Below are positions 42,891-51,387 of a DNA stretch of 64,000 nt, piece after piece. A program made the position numbers and the translations under genes. How positions within the stretch are numbered: position 1 is the first letter of the stretch; every line of letters begins with the position of its first letter. Origin of the DNA: Pumilibacter muris (GTDB lineage Bacteria; Bacillota; Clostridia; Christensenellales; Pumilibacteraceae). The DNA is taken from assembly GCF_943193045.1 (NCBI RefSeq), contig NZ_CALPCN010000001.1:124001-188000 (forward strand). The letters run 5' to 3'. Under the pieces are notes generated by a model. It worked only from the letters and a program-made list of their open reading frames with translations. It had not been told where the DNA came from and did no database searches.

Positions 42891-43314
42891 ATTTCGCAGA
42901 GCTACGGTTGCCGACAGCGCGGTTATAGCGGCTATGGAAAAGGAATACATAGAGTGCGCGTGGTCTGAAAATACTGTGCGCGAAGCTCTTTCCGACGCCG
43001 ACACTGCGGTGTATTTGCTTATTGTAAACGGCGAGACTGTGGGGTACGGCGGACTTAAAACGGTGTTCGAAACCGCCGAAATATACAATATTGCGGTTAC
43101 GGCTCAAAACCGAAGAAAAGGATTCGGAAAAACTATACTCGCAAAGCTTTGCGAACATGCCGCTTATTCAGGCGCGCGAGAAATTCTTTTGGAAGTAAAC
43201 GAGCATAACGAGGCGGCGCTCGCGCTTTATAAATCGTTCGGGTTTAAATTATTGAACACGCGCAAAAATTATTACAAAAGCGGCAGTGCGTTGGTTTTCC
43301 GAAAGGAAATTTGA
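42883..43314 (+). CDS. rimI: Ribosomal protein alanine N-acetyltransferase RimI
   Basis: A 143-residue GNAT acetyltransferase that modifies the N-terminus of a ribosomal protein (S18 in E. coli). Start is GTG 42883, overlapping tsaB by 8 nt. The acetyl-CoA loop reads QNRRKGFGKTIL and the family-specific LEVNEHNEAALALYKSFGF is present. The tsaB-rimI order is common. Confidence 0.92.
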   Translation: MFEFRRATVADSAVIAAMEKEYIECAWSENTVREALSDADTAVYLLIVNGETVGYGGLKTVFETAEIYNIAVTAQNRRKGFGKTILAKLCEHAAYSGAREILLEVNEHNEAALALYKSFGFKLLNTRKNYYKSGSALVFRKEI

Positions 43315-43344
43315 GAAACGCGAAAAACTTCACGGAGTGAAAAC

Positions 43345-44055
43345 ATGCGTTATAACGGTACCGACATTTTTTGCAAAGGAAGCGGAAACGGTAAAAACGC
43401 GGTTGTTCTGTTACACGGTTGGGGCGCGTCGAGCGACGCAATGAACGGCATATTCGATTTTTTAATTCGTTGCGGCAGAACTGTATATGCTTTGGATTTT
43501 CCCGGTTTCGGAAAAAGCGATTTTCCGCCCGAAAGTTGGGGAATATACGATTACGCGGATTGCGTTCAATATGTTTTGGGAGAGTTGGGGCTCGTTAAAC
43601 CTACTATTGTCGGGCACAGTTTCGGCGGAAGAGTGGCTCTCATACTCGGAGCGCGAAAAGCGGCGGGCAAATTGGTGCTCACGTCGGCGGCGGGGCTTAA
43701 ACCGAAGCCGTCGCTTAAAAAAGCTATTGCCGTTCGCAAATACAAGGCGGCGAAAAAGAGAGGAAAAGCGCCCGAAAACGCGGGAAGCCCCGACTACGTC
43801 GCATTGCCGCCCGCAATGAAAAAAGTGTTTGTGCGAGTTGTAAACACTCATCTTGATTCGCTGTTGCCTAAAATAGACATTCCGACTTTACTGTTTTGGG
43901 GCAAAGACGACAAAGAAACTCCGCCCTATATGGCGCGCAGATTTCAGAAGCGTATTCGAGACAGCGGACTTATTATGCTCGAAGGCGCAGGTCATTTTGC
44001 TTACGCCGAAAGAAGCGACGTGTTTAATGCGGCGGTTAAGGTATTCACCGAATAG
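43345..44055 (+). CDS. Alpha/beta hydrolase
   Basis: A 236-residue single-domain hydrolase without a signal peptide. Oxyanion region HGWGASS, nucleophile elbow GHSFGG with Ser92, acid Asp in WGKDDKETP, and base His in GAGHFAY. Substrate unknown. The membrane-linked Mur ligase starts 18 bp later, so the two probably work together, perhaps in cell-envelope metabolism. Confidence 0.9.
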   Translation: MRYNGTDIFCKGSGNGKNAVVLLHGWGASSDAMNGIFDFLIRCGRTVYALDFPGFGKSDFPPESWGIYDYADCVQYVLGELGLVKPTIVGHSFGGRVALILGARKAAGKLVLTSAAGLKPKPSLKKAIAVRKYKAAKKRGKAPENAGSPDYVALPPAMKKVFVRVVNTHLDSLLPKIDIPTLLFWGKDDKETPPYMARRFQKRIRDSGLIMLEGAGHFAYAERSDVFNAAVKVFTE

Positions 44056-44073
44056 AACGGAGATAAAAACGAT

Positions 44074-45681
44074 ATGTACTATGCTTTAATATGCGGATTC
44101 AGCGCGGCAAGCGCGGTGCTTTTAACGGTTATGGGTTTCAAGATAATGCAAATCCTGCAATTGTCGTCTTATCGTGTGCGCGGATTGTTCGAGTGGCTCA
44201 AATCGACAAAAGCCGATTATGTGATTCGGTATTTTTCGGTCGCGTTTTTCTCGGTTGTGTGCATGCTCGTGTACACAGGCTGTTTCGGCGCTGTTAAATA
44301 TGCGGCGGTTCGTTATTTGGGATTGCTTTTCTATTTTTTGAGTATAGTTATATTCGTTTGCGTAACGGCTAAGCAAAAGAAAAAAACGCCGCTTAAAATA
44401 ACGCGCCGCATTGTTCGGCTGAGCATACTTTCGGCGATTATTTTCTGCGGGGCGTCTTTCGGATTGTTTATGCTCGGCGAAAGAACTTTGCTTAAAAACA
44501 ATATTCGTTACAGTTTAGTAGGGCTTTTGCCTCTGTTCGTGCCGTTAATTATTTTACTTGCGTATTACATTTTGTTTCCGTTCGAAACGCTTAACAATTT
44601 GCATTACGAGGTTAAAGCGCGCAAAAAACTTGCAAATAATAAAGAATTGATAAAAATAGGCATTACGGGAAGTTACGGAAAAACCACGGCGAAAAACATT
44701 CTTGCCGCAATGCTCGAAGAAAAATTCCATGTTTTGTACAGCCCCGCAAGCTACAATACTCCGCTCGGCATAGCCAAAGTGGTGAACAACGAGTTAAAAG
44801 AAGAGCATAATGTTTTTATAGCCGAAATGGGCGCTCGTTACAAAGGCGATATAGCGCGTTTAACTAAACTTGTTGCGCCGAGTATGGGAATTATAACCGC
44901 CGTAGGGCGACAACATCTTGCCACTTTCGGTTCGGAAGAGGCTATAAGGGCTACAAAATACGAACTTGTGGAAGGACTTCCCGAAAACGGAACGGCGTTT
45001 TTTTCGGCGGATAACGAGGGTGCAAAACAAATGTTCGAACGCACGCGTGTGGAAAAAGTGCTTGCGGGCGGCGCCGAACACGAGGGCGTTTCGGTGTCGT
45101 ATTCCGATGTTGAATTCGGGCAATTCGGAACGGCGTTCACGCTTTCGCACTGCGGGCAAAGCGAACGCGCCGTAACAAAGTTGCTCGGCAGGCATATTCC
45201 GTCGGTGGTGTCGCTTTGCGCGGCTGTAGCGCTAAAACTCGGAGTTTCGCTCGGAAAAATAGTTTCCGCAGTGGAAAAACTCCAACCTGTGGAACACCGC
45301 TTGCAGTTAATTCAAAACGGCGAGGTTACCGTGATTGACGATGCGTACAACAGCAATACGGAAGGAGCGAAAAATGCTCTCGAAGTTTTGAAAGCGTTTG
45401 ACGGAACGAGAATTGTAATAACACCGGGTTTGGTGGAAATGGGCGACGGCGAAGAGGAAGCAAACAAGGTTCTCGGCGGAGAAGTTTTCGGATGCGCGGA
45501 TTACGCCTTTTTTGTGGGAAGCAGAGCCGCCGCACTTAAAAGCGGCGCTTTAAACGCAGGAATGAGCGAAGAAAAAATAGAAGTTTGTTCGTCGCTCGAC
45601 GAGGCTGTTAAAAAATCGAGTGAAATCGCGGGTAAGAAAACAATATTGTTTGAAAACGACTTGCCCGATAATTTGAATTAA
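44074..45681 (+). CDS. Membrane-anchored Mur ligase (MurF-like)
   Basis: A 535-residue protein. The first 170 residues hold about five hydrophobic segments in place of the normal MurF substrate domain. The Mur ligase central domain starts with the ATP loop GITGSYGKTT (196-205), then SYNTPLGIAK and AEMGARYKGDI as in MurF, and a C-terminal ligase domain (VEHRLQLI, IDDAYNSN) ending LFENDLPDN. It probably joins an amino acid or dipeptide to a lipid-linked muropeptide at the membrane. A true cytoplasmic MurF is not in the window. Confidence 0.85.
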   Translation: MYYALICGFSAASAVLLTVMGFKIMQILQLSSYRVRGLFEWLKSTKADYVIRYFSVAFFSVVCMLVYTGCFGAVKYAAVRYLGLLFYFLSIVIFVCVTAKQKKKTPLKITRRIVRLSILSAIIFCGASFGLFMLGERTLLKNNIRYSLVGLLPLFVPLIILLAYYILFPFETLNNLHYEVKARKKLANNKELIKIGITGSYGKTTAKNILAAMLEEKFHVLYSPASYNTPLGIAKVVNNELKEEHNVFIAEMGARYKGDIARLTKLVAPSMGIITAVGRQHLATFGSEEAIRATKYELVEGLPENGTAFFSADNEGAKQMFERTRVEKVLAGGAEHEGVSVSYSDVEFGQFGTAFTLSHCGQSERAVTKLLGRHIPSVVSLCAAVALKLGVSLGKIVSAVEKLQPVEHRLQLIQNGEVTVIDDAYNSNTEGAKNALEVLKAFDGTRIVITPGLVEMGDGEEEANKVLGGEVFGCADYAFFVGSRAAALKSGALNAGMSEEKIEVCSSLDEAVKKSSEIAGKKTILFENDLPDNLN

Positions 45682-45704
45682 AATAGTTTTCGGGAGAAAA
45701 CGGA

Positions 45705-46457
45705 GTGGAATATAAAACAAACGTTAGAACGGCTTTTGTAACGGGCGGCTCGGGCGGAATAGGCTCGGCGGTTTGCAAGCGTCTTGTCGATTGCGGTTAC
45801 AGAGTTGCGGTAGGATATTTTAAAGCAAAACAAGAAGCGGAAGCTATTGCGGACAAGCTATGCGGTTGCGGCAAAGAAGCTATTGCTGTAAAGTGCGACG
45901 TAACCGATTATTCGTCGGTATGCGATGCGAAAAAGCAAATAGAAAAAACATTCGGTTTTGCCGACACCGTTGTGAATAATGCGGGTGCGGCGGCATATAG
46001 GTTGCTGTGCGACGAAACGGCGGACAGCATAGAGCAAACCGTTTCGGTAGACCTTTTGGGCACTATATATGTTTGCAAGGCGTTTTCGCCTGATATGGTT
46101 TCGAACAGATTCGGGCGCATAGTGAATATAGCTTCGGTTTGGGGAATTTGCGGGGCGGCAATGGAAACTGTGTACAGCGCCGCGAAAGCGGGTGTAATCG
46201 GATTTACTAAGGCTCTTGCCGCAGAACTCGCGCCGTCGCTTATAACGGTTAACGCCATAAGTCCGGGCTTTATAGACACGCCTATGAATTCGCGTTTTTC
46301 CGTTGAGGAGCGCAAGGGCATAATCGACGAAATTCCCGCATGTAGGGCGGGAACTCCTGCCGACGTGGCTGCGGTTGTGAGTTTTCTTGCGAGCCGCGAA
46401 GTTTCTTACGTTACGGGGCAGAATGTGGCGGTGGGCGGAGGATATAAAAATTTGTGA
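45705..46457 (+). CDS. Short-chain dehydrogenase/reductase (FabG-like)
   Basis: A 250-residue NAD(P)H-dependent SDR starting with GTG (CGGGAG 11 nt before). Cofactor motif TGGSGGIG, structural NNAG, catalytic Ser in IASVWG, Tyr157 and Lys161 in YSAAKAG, and the C-terminal VTGQNVAVGGG seen in 3-oxoacyl-ACP reductases. No other fatty-acid genes are near, so a role other than FabG is possible. Confidence 0.88.
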   Translation: MEYKTNVRTAFVTGGSGGIGSAVCKRLVDCGYRVAVGYFKAKQEAEAIADKLCGCGKEAIAVKCDVTDYSSVCDAKKQIEKTFGFADTVVNNAGAAAYRLLCDETADSIEQTVSVDLLGTIYVCKAFSPDMVSNRFGRIVNIASVWGICGAAMETVYSAAKAGVIGFTKALAAELAPSLITVNAISPGFIDTPMNSRFSVEERKGIIDEIPACRAGTPADVAAVVSFLASREVSYVTGQNVAVGGGYKNL

Positions 46458-46474
46458 ACCGATTTAAAACGTTG

Positions 46475-46513
46475 AAAAAAACTCGCAAACTATATTAGCT
46501 TGCGAGTTTTTTT
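46475..46513. terminator. Bidirectional rho-independent terminator
   Basis: Stem AAAAAACTCGCAA with TTGCGAGTTTTTT around an 11-nt loop, between the convergent genes ending at 46457 and 46542. Confidence 0.9.
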
Positions 46514-46541
46514 GTTTTGTTGCGTTTTAGTTGCGAATTTG

Positions 46542-49500
46542 TTAATCGTCGAATCTGTCTATAAACGAATCGTCTGCGGATTTGTTTGCATCGTCGGCAG
46601 CGGGGGATTGTGCGGGCGCTTCCGCAATTTTCGTTGTGTCGGTGTTTTCGGAAGTTTCCGTTGCGCCTTCTCCGTTTTCTGTTTCCGTTTTTTCTTCCGT
46701 AGCCGTTTCGGTTTTTTCGGTTACTTCGTCGGAAACGGTTTCCGCAGGAACTTCTTGAGCGGTTTCAGCTTTGGGTTTGGCTGTTTCGCTAACAGTGGAG
46801 TCGTCGTCGAACGATTCGTACTGTTCGTCGGTTGTGCCTGTTTCCACAACTTCGCTTACTTTTTCTTCTTCGTCAGCGTTCTTGTTGTGTTCTTGATTTA
46901 AAGTTGCTCTGCGGTCGTAAGACACAGTTTTTTCAATTACGCCTTTCTTAGCCGCGCGTTTTTCTATAGCCTTGCGGGTTATAAATCCTATAATTGCTAT
47001 CAAGATTGCAATCGCAAACAGAATAGAGGGAATAAGCCACCAAGCGAGTTCGCCTTTTTCGCCGCTTGCATTGTCGTCGGAATCCGCGTCGTCGGGCGTG
47101 CTGAGGTCGGCTATAATCGAGTATTCTTTGCCGTCTTTAACTGCGGCAACAGCTTCGTCGTATGCCACGTTGGTTATGTCGGTGTACGATACGTTATTCA
47201 TATAAGCTTTGCCGCTAATCCACTTCGAGGAAGAAGTGGAGTCGCCAAGCGAAAGTGCGAGCGAAACCGACGATTCGGTGCTTCCCGCTTTAATATAGAA
47301 CGTATACGTTCTGAAATTCTCGTCGAGCACAGTTGCATCGGTATCGGAACCGTGCCTAATCGCGGTGTCTTTAATGTTTTTAAACGCAAAGTCCGTTCCG
47401 CTGAGCGAAAGCGTTGCGCCTACCGATTTTTCGTTGTTGCGCTCGGCTTCCGAGAACGATACGCGAAGCGACACGTCAATTTTGTAGTAAGTGTCGGCTT
47501 TAAGCGCTATAGAACCGTTATAAGAAACTTTTGACGCCGCCGAAGCTTTGTTTTCGAGCATGAGTATGCCGTAGCCCGCGCCGCCTTCCGAATTTTTAAA
47601 CGAATCGGTTACTGTGGAGTCGTTGCCGGGACCTGCGGGGTCGAATATTCCGTAACGTACCGAAGAGGATTCTCCCGCGTCAACAGAAAGTTTCCAATCG
47701 TAAGCGTATTTTACATAAGAGGGGTCGTAAGCGTCGAATGCGTCGAAATCAATTGTTTTAAACGAATAAGCCGCTTGATTTATTTCGGAATTGCCGTTGT
47801 GCTTCGCTTCGGCATAAGCTTTCTTGAATTCCGAGAATTTAGTTGCCGCGCTCTTGGTTACGGTTGTTCCGTCCGCCGCTTTGTCGTCTTCCAAATCTTT
47901 GTAAGACACGCGTTCAACGAACACGCGACCGGACGAAGTTTTGGTATAATTGCTTTGTCTGTCGATATTTCCGAGCCAAATTTCAACGCTGAGAGTTGTT
48001 ATATCGGCGGAATTAGGTTCGATATAGAACGTGTATTCTTTAAAACCGTTTGTGTTCTTGATGTTTTCTATGGTGGCGATTACTTGCGCGTCGTTTTTAA
48101 GAACAAGACTTGCGCCGTAGCCGTCTATGCCGTATGCCCAAAGCGACACTGTTAAAGCGCCCGGTTTATCGGCGGTAACGGTGAAATTAGACGAGCGGTA
48201 GCAGAACGCCGTAGGGGTTTTGCTGTACAGCATAAGAACGCTGCCGTCGCCGTTGCGGGGATTGATTATGTTTTCGCCGAAGTCTTTATAGTGTGCTTCG
48301 TATGTCGCTTTGTCGGTGGGAATAATTCCGCTTATTATATCTTCGGTTTTAATATGCGACATGTTCGAGGAATAGTCTGTTGTGCCTACCGTGTCGGGAG
48401 TGTGTTTGGTCCAATCGGCGGGGGCGAGGGGATAGGCAAAATCGTCGTATTCGCCTATTTGATAGAATTCGCCGTTCGATATTCCGGTGTCGGTGAAATT
48501 ACGGAAAGTGTTTCCGTTCGCACCCGCAGCGGTGTCTATGTCAACCGAAGAACCGTTTCCGCTGTGTTTTGTGTATAATTCGGGCGATATTTCTTCAATC
48601 GTCACGTTGTCGAACATAGCGATTCCGCTGCTTTCGCTACCGTCCGTTCCGAGCCAACATTCAACGCTCGCCTGATAGTCTTTAAATACCGAAGCTTTTA
48701 CGAAAATAGAATGGAATTCGTAGCCGCCGCGAGATTTATTTTCGGAATTGCCGTTGCAAGCGGTTTTGGTGTGGAACAGGTTGTCGCCCTCGTATTCTTT
48801 GTCGGCTTCGTTGCGAACAACCGAAAGCGCGAGAGTAGCGCCCGAGCCGCTTCCGTCAGATATGTCTTGAGTTTTCACCCATGCCGAAACGCGGTAATAA
48901 TGATAGCGTTTCAACGTGAATTTGCCCGAACTCATACCCACCGCAACCGAGCGGAAATCGCCGTCGCGGTAAGAGGAGAGCACCAAAATTCCGCTGTCGC
49001 CGCTCCTGTATTTTCCGTTGGAAGAAAGGGGGTCGGAAGTAAGATTGTAAACGTTGTCTTTGTCGAATGTGCTGTTTGCGTCGTATACGCCTATCGGCAA
49101 AAGGTTGGGGTTGGTGCCTATTGCAACGCGTTGCCAACCGTCGAGCGAAGGCTCTTTCGTTGCGGAATTATAAAAATCAAGGTTCGAACCCGCTTCGGTT
49201 GCAAGCGCTTCGTCCGATTTTGCGGAGTAGTCGAATTTTTTAACGTGGTCGGATTCGTCTGCGGATAAAAATTCGGACGGCGAAATTTCGAAAATTTCAA
49301 CGTTGTCGAACAGTGCGTAGCCTGTTGCGGGTTCGTAATGAATTGCGTCGTCTTGCGTGTAGCAGTCGCCTACTTGCAAGCTGATTGTTACAGACTGCGA
49401 TTCGTAAGAGGACGAAGCCACGAAAAACGTGAAATCTTCCCAACCGTAGCGGTCGGTGGAATTCCAACCGTAGTTGTTTGCTTCCGAAAGGGGATAGAGG

Positions 49501-50108
49501 TCGTCAACCGTGTTGATGTTCGAGAAAGCCACGTTGCCGTCGAGCCCGTTGATTCTTATTGCCGCGCCGCTGCCTTTTGCGAAGCTGCCTGTTCTGACGG
49601 ACGCGCTTACTCTGTAAAAGCGGTTGGCGTTAAGGGTTACGCTACTTGAAGTGTAGCCGTAAGCCGTGCCTTTTGAAGTTCCGTCGGGGCGAACGTTTAT
49701 GAACAAAACGTTGCGGTTTGTCCCTTCAAGCTTGTCCGCTCCGAAAGGAGAATCCGGAGCTACGTTATCCGGAAATTCGTCGGGATAGTCTTCGGCAAGC
49801 TTATAGCTGTTTCTATTGCTTGCGTACGAATCGAGCTCCATAACGCCGCCTATTGCGGTGCCTTCGCCTTTTCCGTTAATGCCGCCGCCCGTCCAACTGT
49901 CGGGAGTTTTGGGCGCGGAACCTGTGCTCGAAGAAAATTGATTGTTCGAGGGGTGCGAGGCAACTCTTTGAAATGATAAGTCTTCGCTTTCTTCTGCGCG
50001 CGCCCACAAGCCGACCGTGCTTACGGAGGCTATTACGCCGAGCGCGAGCGCCAAACTTATCAGTACGCAAAGAATCCGCGATGTTTTACGATTGAATGCT
50101 TTGTCCAT
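46542..50108 (-). CDS. Large membrane-anchored surface protein with four jelly-roll-like domains and an acidic cytoplasmic tail
   Basis: A 1188-residue protein from ATG 50108 (AAAGGTGA stands 6 nt before). A signal peptide (about 1-38) is followed by four beta-rich domains of 170-270 residues. Three end in a similar strand (ALFDNVEIFEI, AMFDNVTIEEI, AYMNNVSYTDI), and the third is more diverged (VFVERVSY). This is the usual end of CBM-like modules. A transmembrane helix (about 1010-1035) is followed by RKAIEKRAAKK and an acidic, Thr/Glu-rich cytoplasmic tail of about 140 residues ending FIDRFDD. No catalytic motif. Probably a glycan-binding or structural envelope protein. Confidence 0.78.
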   Translation of the reverse strand: MDKAFNRKTSRILCVLISLALALGVIASVSTVGLWARAEESEDLSFQRVASHPSNNQFSSSTGSAPKTPDSWTGGGINGKGEGTAIGGVMELDSYASNRNSYKLAEDYPDEFPDNVAPDSPFGADKLEGTNRNVLFINVRPDGTSKGTAYGYTSSSVTLNANRFYRVSASVRTGSFAKGSGAAIRINGLDGNVAFSNINTVDDLYPLSEANNYGWNSTDRYGWEDFTFFVASSSYESQSVTISLQVGDCYTQDDAIHYEPATGYALFDNVEIFEISPSEFLSADESDHVKKFDYSAKSDEALATEAGSNLDFYNSATKEPSLDGWQRVAIGTNPNLLPIGVYDANSTFDKDNVYNLTSDPLSSNGKYRSGDSGILVLSSYRDGDFRSVAVGMSSGKFTLKRYHYYRVSAWVKTQDISDGSGSGATLALSVVRNEADKEYEGDNLFHTKTACNGNSENKSRGGYEFHSIFVKASVFKDYQASVECWLGTDGSESSGIAMFDNVTIEEISPELYTKHSGNGSSVDIDTAAGANGNTFRNFTDTGISNGEFYQIGEYDDFAYPLAPADWTKHTPDTVGTTDYSSNMSHIKTEDIISGIIPTDKATYEAHYKDFGENIINPRNGDGSVLMLYSKTPTAFCYRSSNFTVTADKPGALTVSLWAYGIDGYGASLVLKNDAQVIATIENIKNTNGFKEYTFYIEPNSADITTLSVEIWLGNIDRQSNYTKTSSGRVFVERVSYKDLEDDKAADGTTVTKSAATKFSEFKKAYAEAKHNGNSEINQAAYSFKTIDFDAFDAYDPSYVKYAYDWKLSVDAGESSSVRYGIFDPAGPGNDSTVTDSFKNSEGGAGYGILMLENKASAASKVSYNGSIALKADTYYKIDVSLRVSFSEAERNNEKSVGATLSLSGTDFAFKNIKDTAIRHGSDTDATVLDENFRTYTFYIKAGSTESSVSLALSLGDSTSSSKWISGKAYMNNVSYTDITNVAYDEAVAAVKDGKEYSIIADLSTPDDADSDDNASGEKGELAWWLIPSILFAIAILIAIIGFITRKAIEKRAAKKGVIEKTVSYDRRATLNQEHNKNADEEEKVSEVVETGTTDEQYESFDDDSTVSETAKPKAETAQEVPAETVSDEVTEKTETATEEKTETENGEGATETSENTDTTKIAEAPAQSPAADDANKSADDSFIDRFDD

Positions 50109-50191
50109 CTTGTCACCTTTCAGTAGTATTTGATTCATTTAAGCAGATATGCGGGCATCGTCAAAATTCGCCATACCGCATACATTATAAT

Positions 50192-50220
50192 ATTATATAC
50201 TATACGGCTTTTTTTTGCAA
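50192..50220 (-). promoter_or_regulatory. Promoter of the 1188-residue surface protein gene
   Basis: Minus strand: TTGCAA (50220-50215), 17-bp spacer, TATAAT (50197-50192); a second TATAAT follows at 50189-50184. The leader is about 77 nt. Confidence 0.75.
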
Positions 50221-50443
50221 ACGATTTTAAGCGATTTAAGCCGTTTTTTCTATTGTTTTACAATACAAGGGATATTGCCTGCATGCAACCGAGCGTTTGC
50301 AAGCGGTTTTACTTATCGAACAATAAAATTTAATGTGCGCCGAAAGATTAAACATTATTAAATGCGGGGAAAATAAGTATATGCGGCGCAGTGGAAAACT
50401 ACAGCGTTTTAACGTTAATATTTTTCGGAGACAATTTTGAAAG
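50221..50443. other. Intergenic stretch without a recognised gene
   Basis: Lies between the divergent surface-protein and TauE/SafE genes. It is AT-rich. Short open frames lack start signals. A weak plus-strand promoter may exist around TTTACT (50308) but its -10 box is poor. No structured RNA or repeat was seen. Confidence 0.5.
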
Positions 50444-50812
50444 GTGAATAAGAAAGCTCAAACGGTGGTTAAAGTGGGCGGAGGCTTGCTTGTAGGTTTT
50501 GTAAACGGTTTTTTCGGAGGCGGCGGCGGAATGCTTTGCGTGCCGTTGCTCGAAAAAGTGCTCGGCGAGCCCACTAAAAAGGCGCACGCCACAGCCATTC
50601 TCATAATTTTGCCGATAAGCATTGCAAGCGCCGTAACTTATCTTGTGAACGGATATTTTTCGCTTGCCGGAACTCTTTCTACGGGCGGCGGCGTTATAGC
50701 GGGCGGTGCGGCGGGGGCGCTCTTGCTTAAAAAACTTCCACCGTTCGTAGTGGGAATAATATTCGCGCTAATGATGGTTGGCGTCGGCGCCCGTCTCGCG
50801 TTTTTTTCTTAA
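50444..50812 (+). CDS. TauE/SafE-family half-transporter, subunit 1
   Basis: A 122-residue membrane protein equal to one half of a TauE/SafE anion exporter. It has about four hydrophobic segments and the family loop GFVNGFFGGGGGMLCVPLL near the N-terminus. Start GTG 50444; GGAG is about 14 nt before. The second half is encoded 31 bp later. Substrate could be sulfite, sulfonate or another anion. Confidence 0.85.
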   Translation: MNKKAQTVVKVGGGLLVGFVNGFFGGGGGMLCVPLLEKVLGEPTKKAHATAILIILPISIASAVTYLVNGYFSLAGTLSTGGGVIAGGAAGALLLKKLPPFVVGIIFALMMVGVGARLAFFS

Positions 50813-50843
50813 AATAACTACGGTGGGAAACGTCAAATAGAAA

Positions 50844-51272
50844 ATGAAAATACTCGTGTATATAATAATCGGCATAGTGGGCGGCGTTATAGGCGGCATG
50901 GGAATGGGCGGCGGAACGCTGCTTATTCCTCTACTCACGCTTTTTACGGAAACGGAACAGCATATTGCGCAAGCTATAAACCTAATTGCTTTTATTCCTA
51001 TGTCGGCTGTCGCGCTGTTTATCCATGCCAAAAACAAGTTGCTCGATTGCAAATATCTTCTTACCGTTGCGCTGCCCGCCGTGGCGGCGAGTATACCGGC
51101 GTCTTTATTAGTTAAATATGTGGGCGGAAAATCTCTGTCTAAATACTTCGGTTTCTTTTTAATGGTGCTCGGAATATATCAACTTGTGTCGTTAATAGTG
51201 GTTAAAATCAGAAAACGGAAGAATCGGAGCAATAAAGACAAAATAAGTCTTTACAAAAGTGTTTATAAATGA
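50844..51272 (+). CDS. TauE/SafE-family half-transporter, subunit 2
   Basis: A 142-residue membrane protein with four hydrophobic segments and its own copy of the glycine-rich loop (GGVIGGMGMGGGTLLIPLL). It ends in a Lys/Arg-rich cytoplasmic tail. With the protein at 50444 it should form a two-chain transporter equivalent to the usual single chain of about 250 residues. Confidence 0.85.
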   Translation: MKILVYIIIGIVGGVIGGMGMGGGTLLIPLLTLFTETEQHIAQAINLIAFIPMSAVALFIHAKNKLLDCKYLLTVALPAVAASIPASLLVKYVGGKSLSKYFGFFLMVLGIYQLVSLIVVKIRKRKNRSNKDKISLYKSVYK

Positions 51273-51387
51273 TATACTTTTAAAGTATTTCCGATTTTTG
51301 TCAAGCGAACGTTTGAAAACGGAAAAATTTTTGAGCGACAAAGCCGAAAAGCGCTTTCGCTCTCTTTTAGGTTAAAGGAGGCAATGT

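Noticed and set aside
50130-50333. A 67-codon plus-strand frame in the gap before the TauE/SafE genes
   Set aside because: No ribosome site, composition of AT-rich intergenic DNA, and it overlaps the minus-strand promoter of the surface protein.
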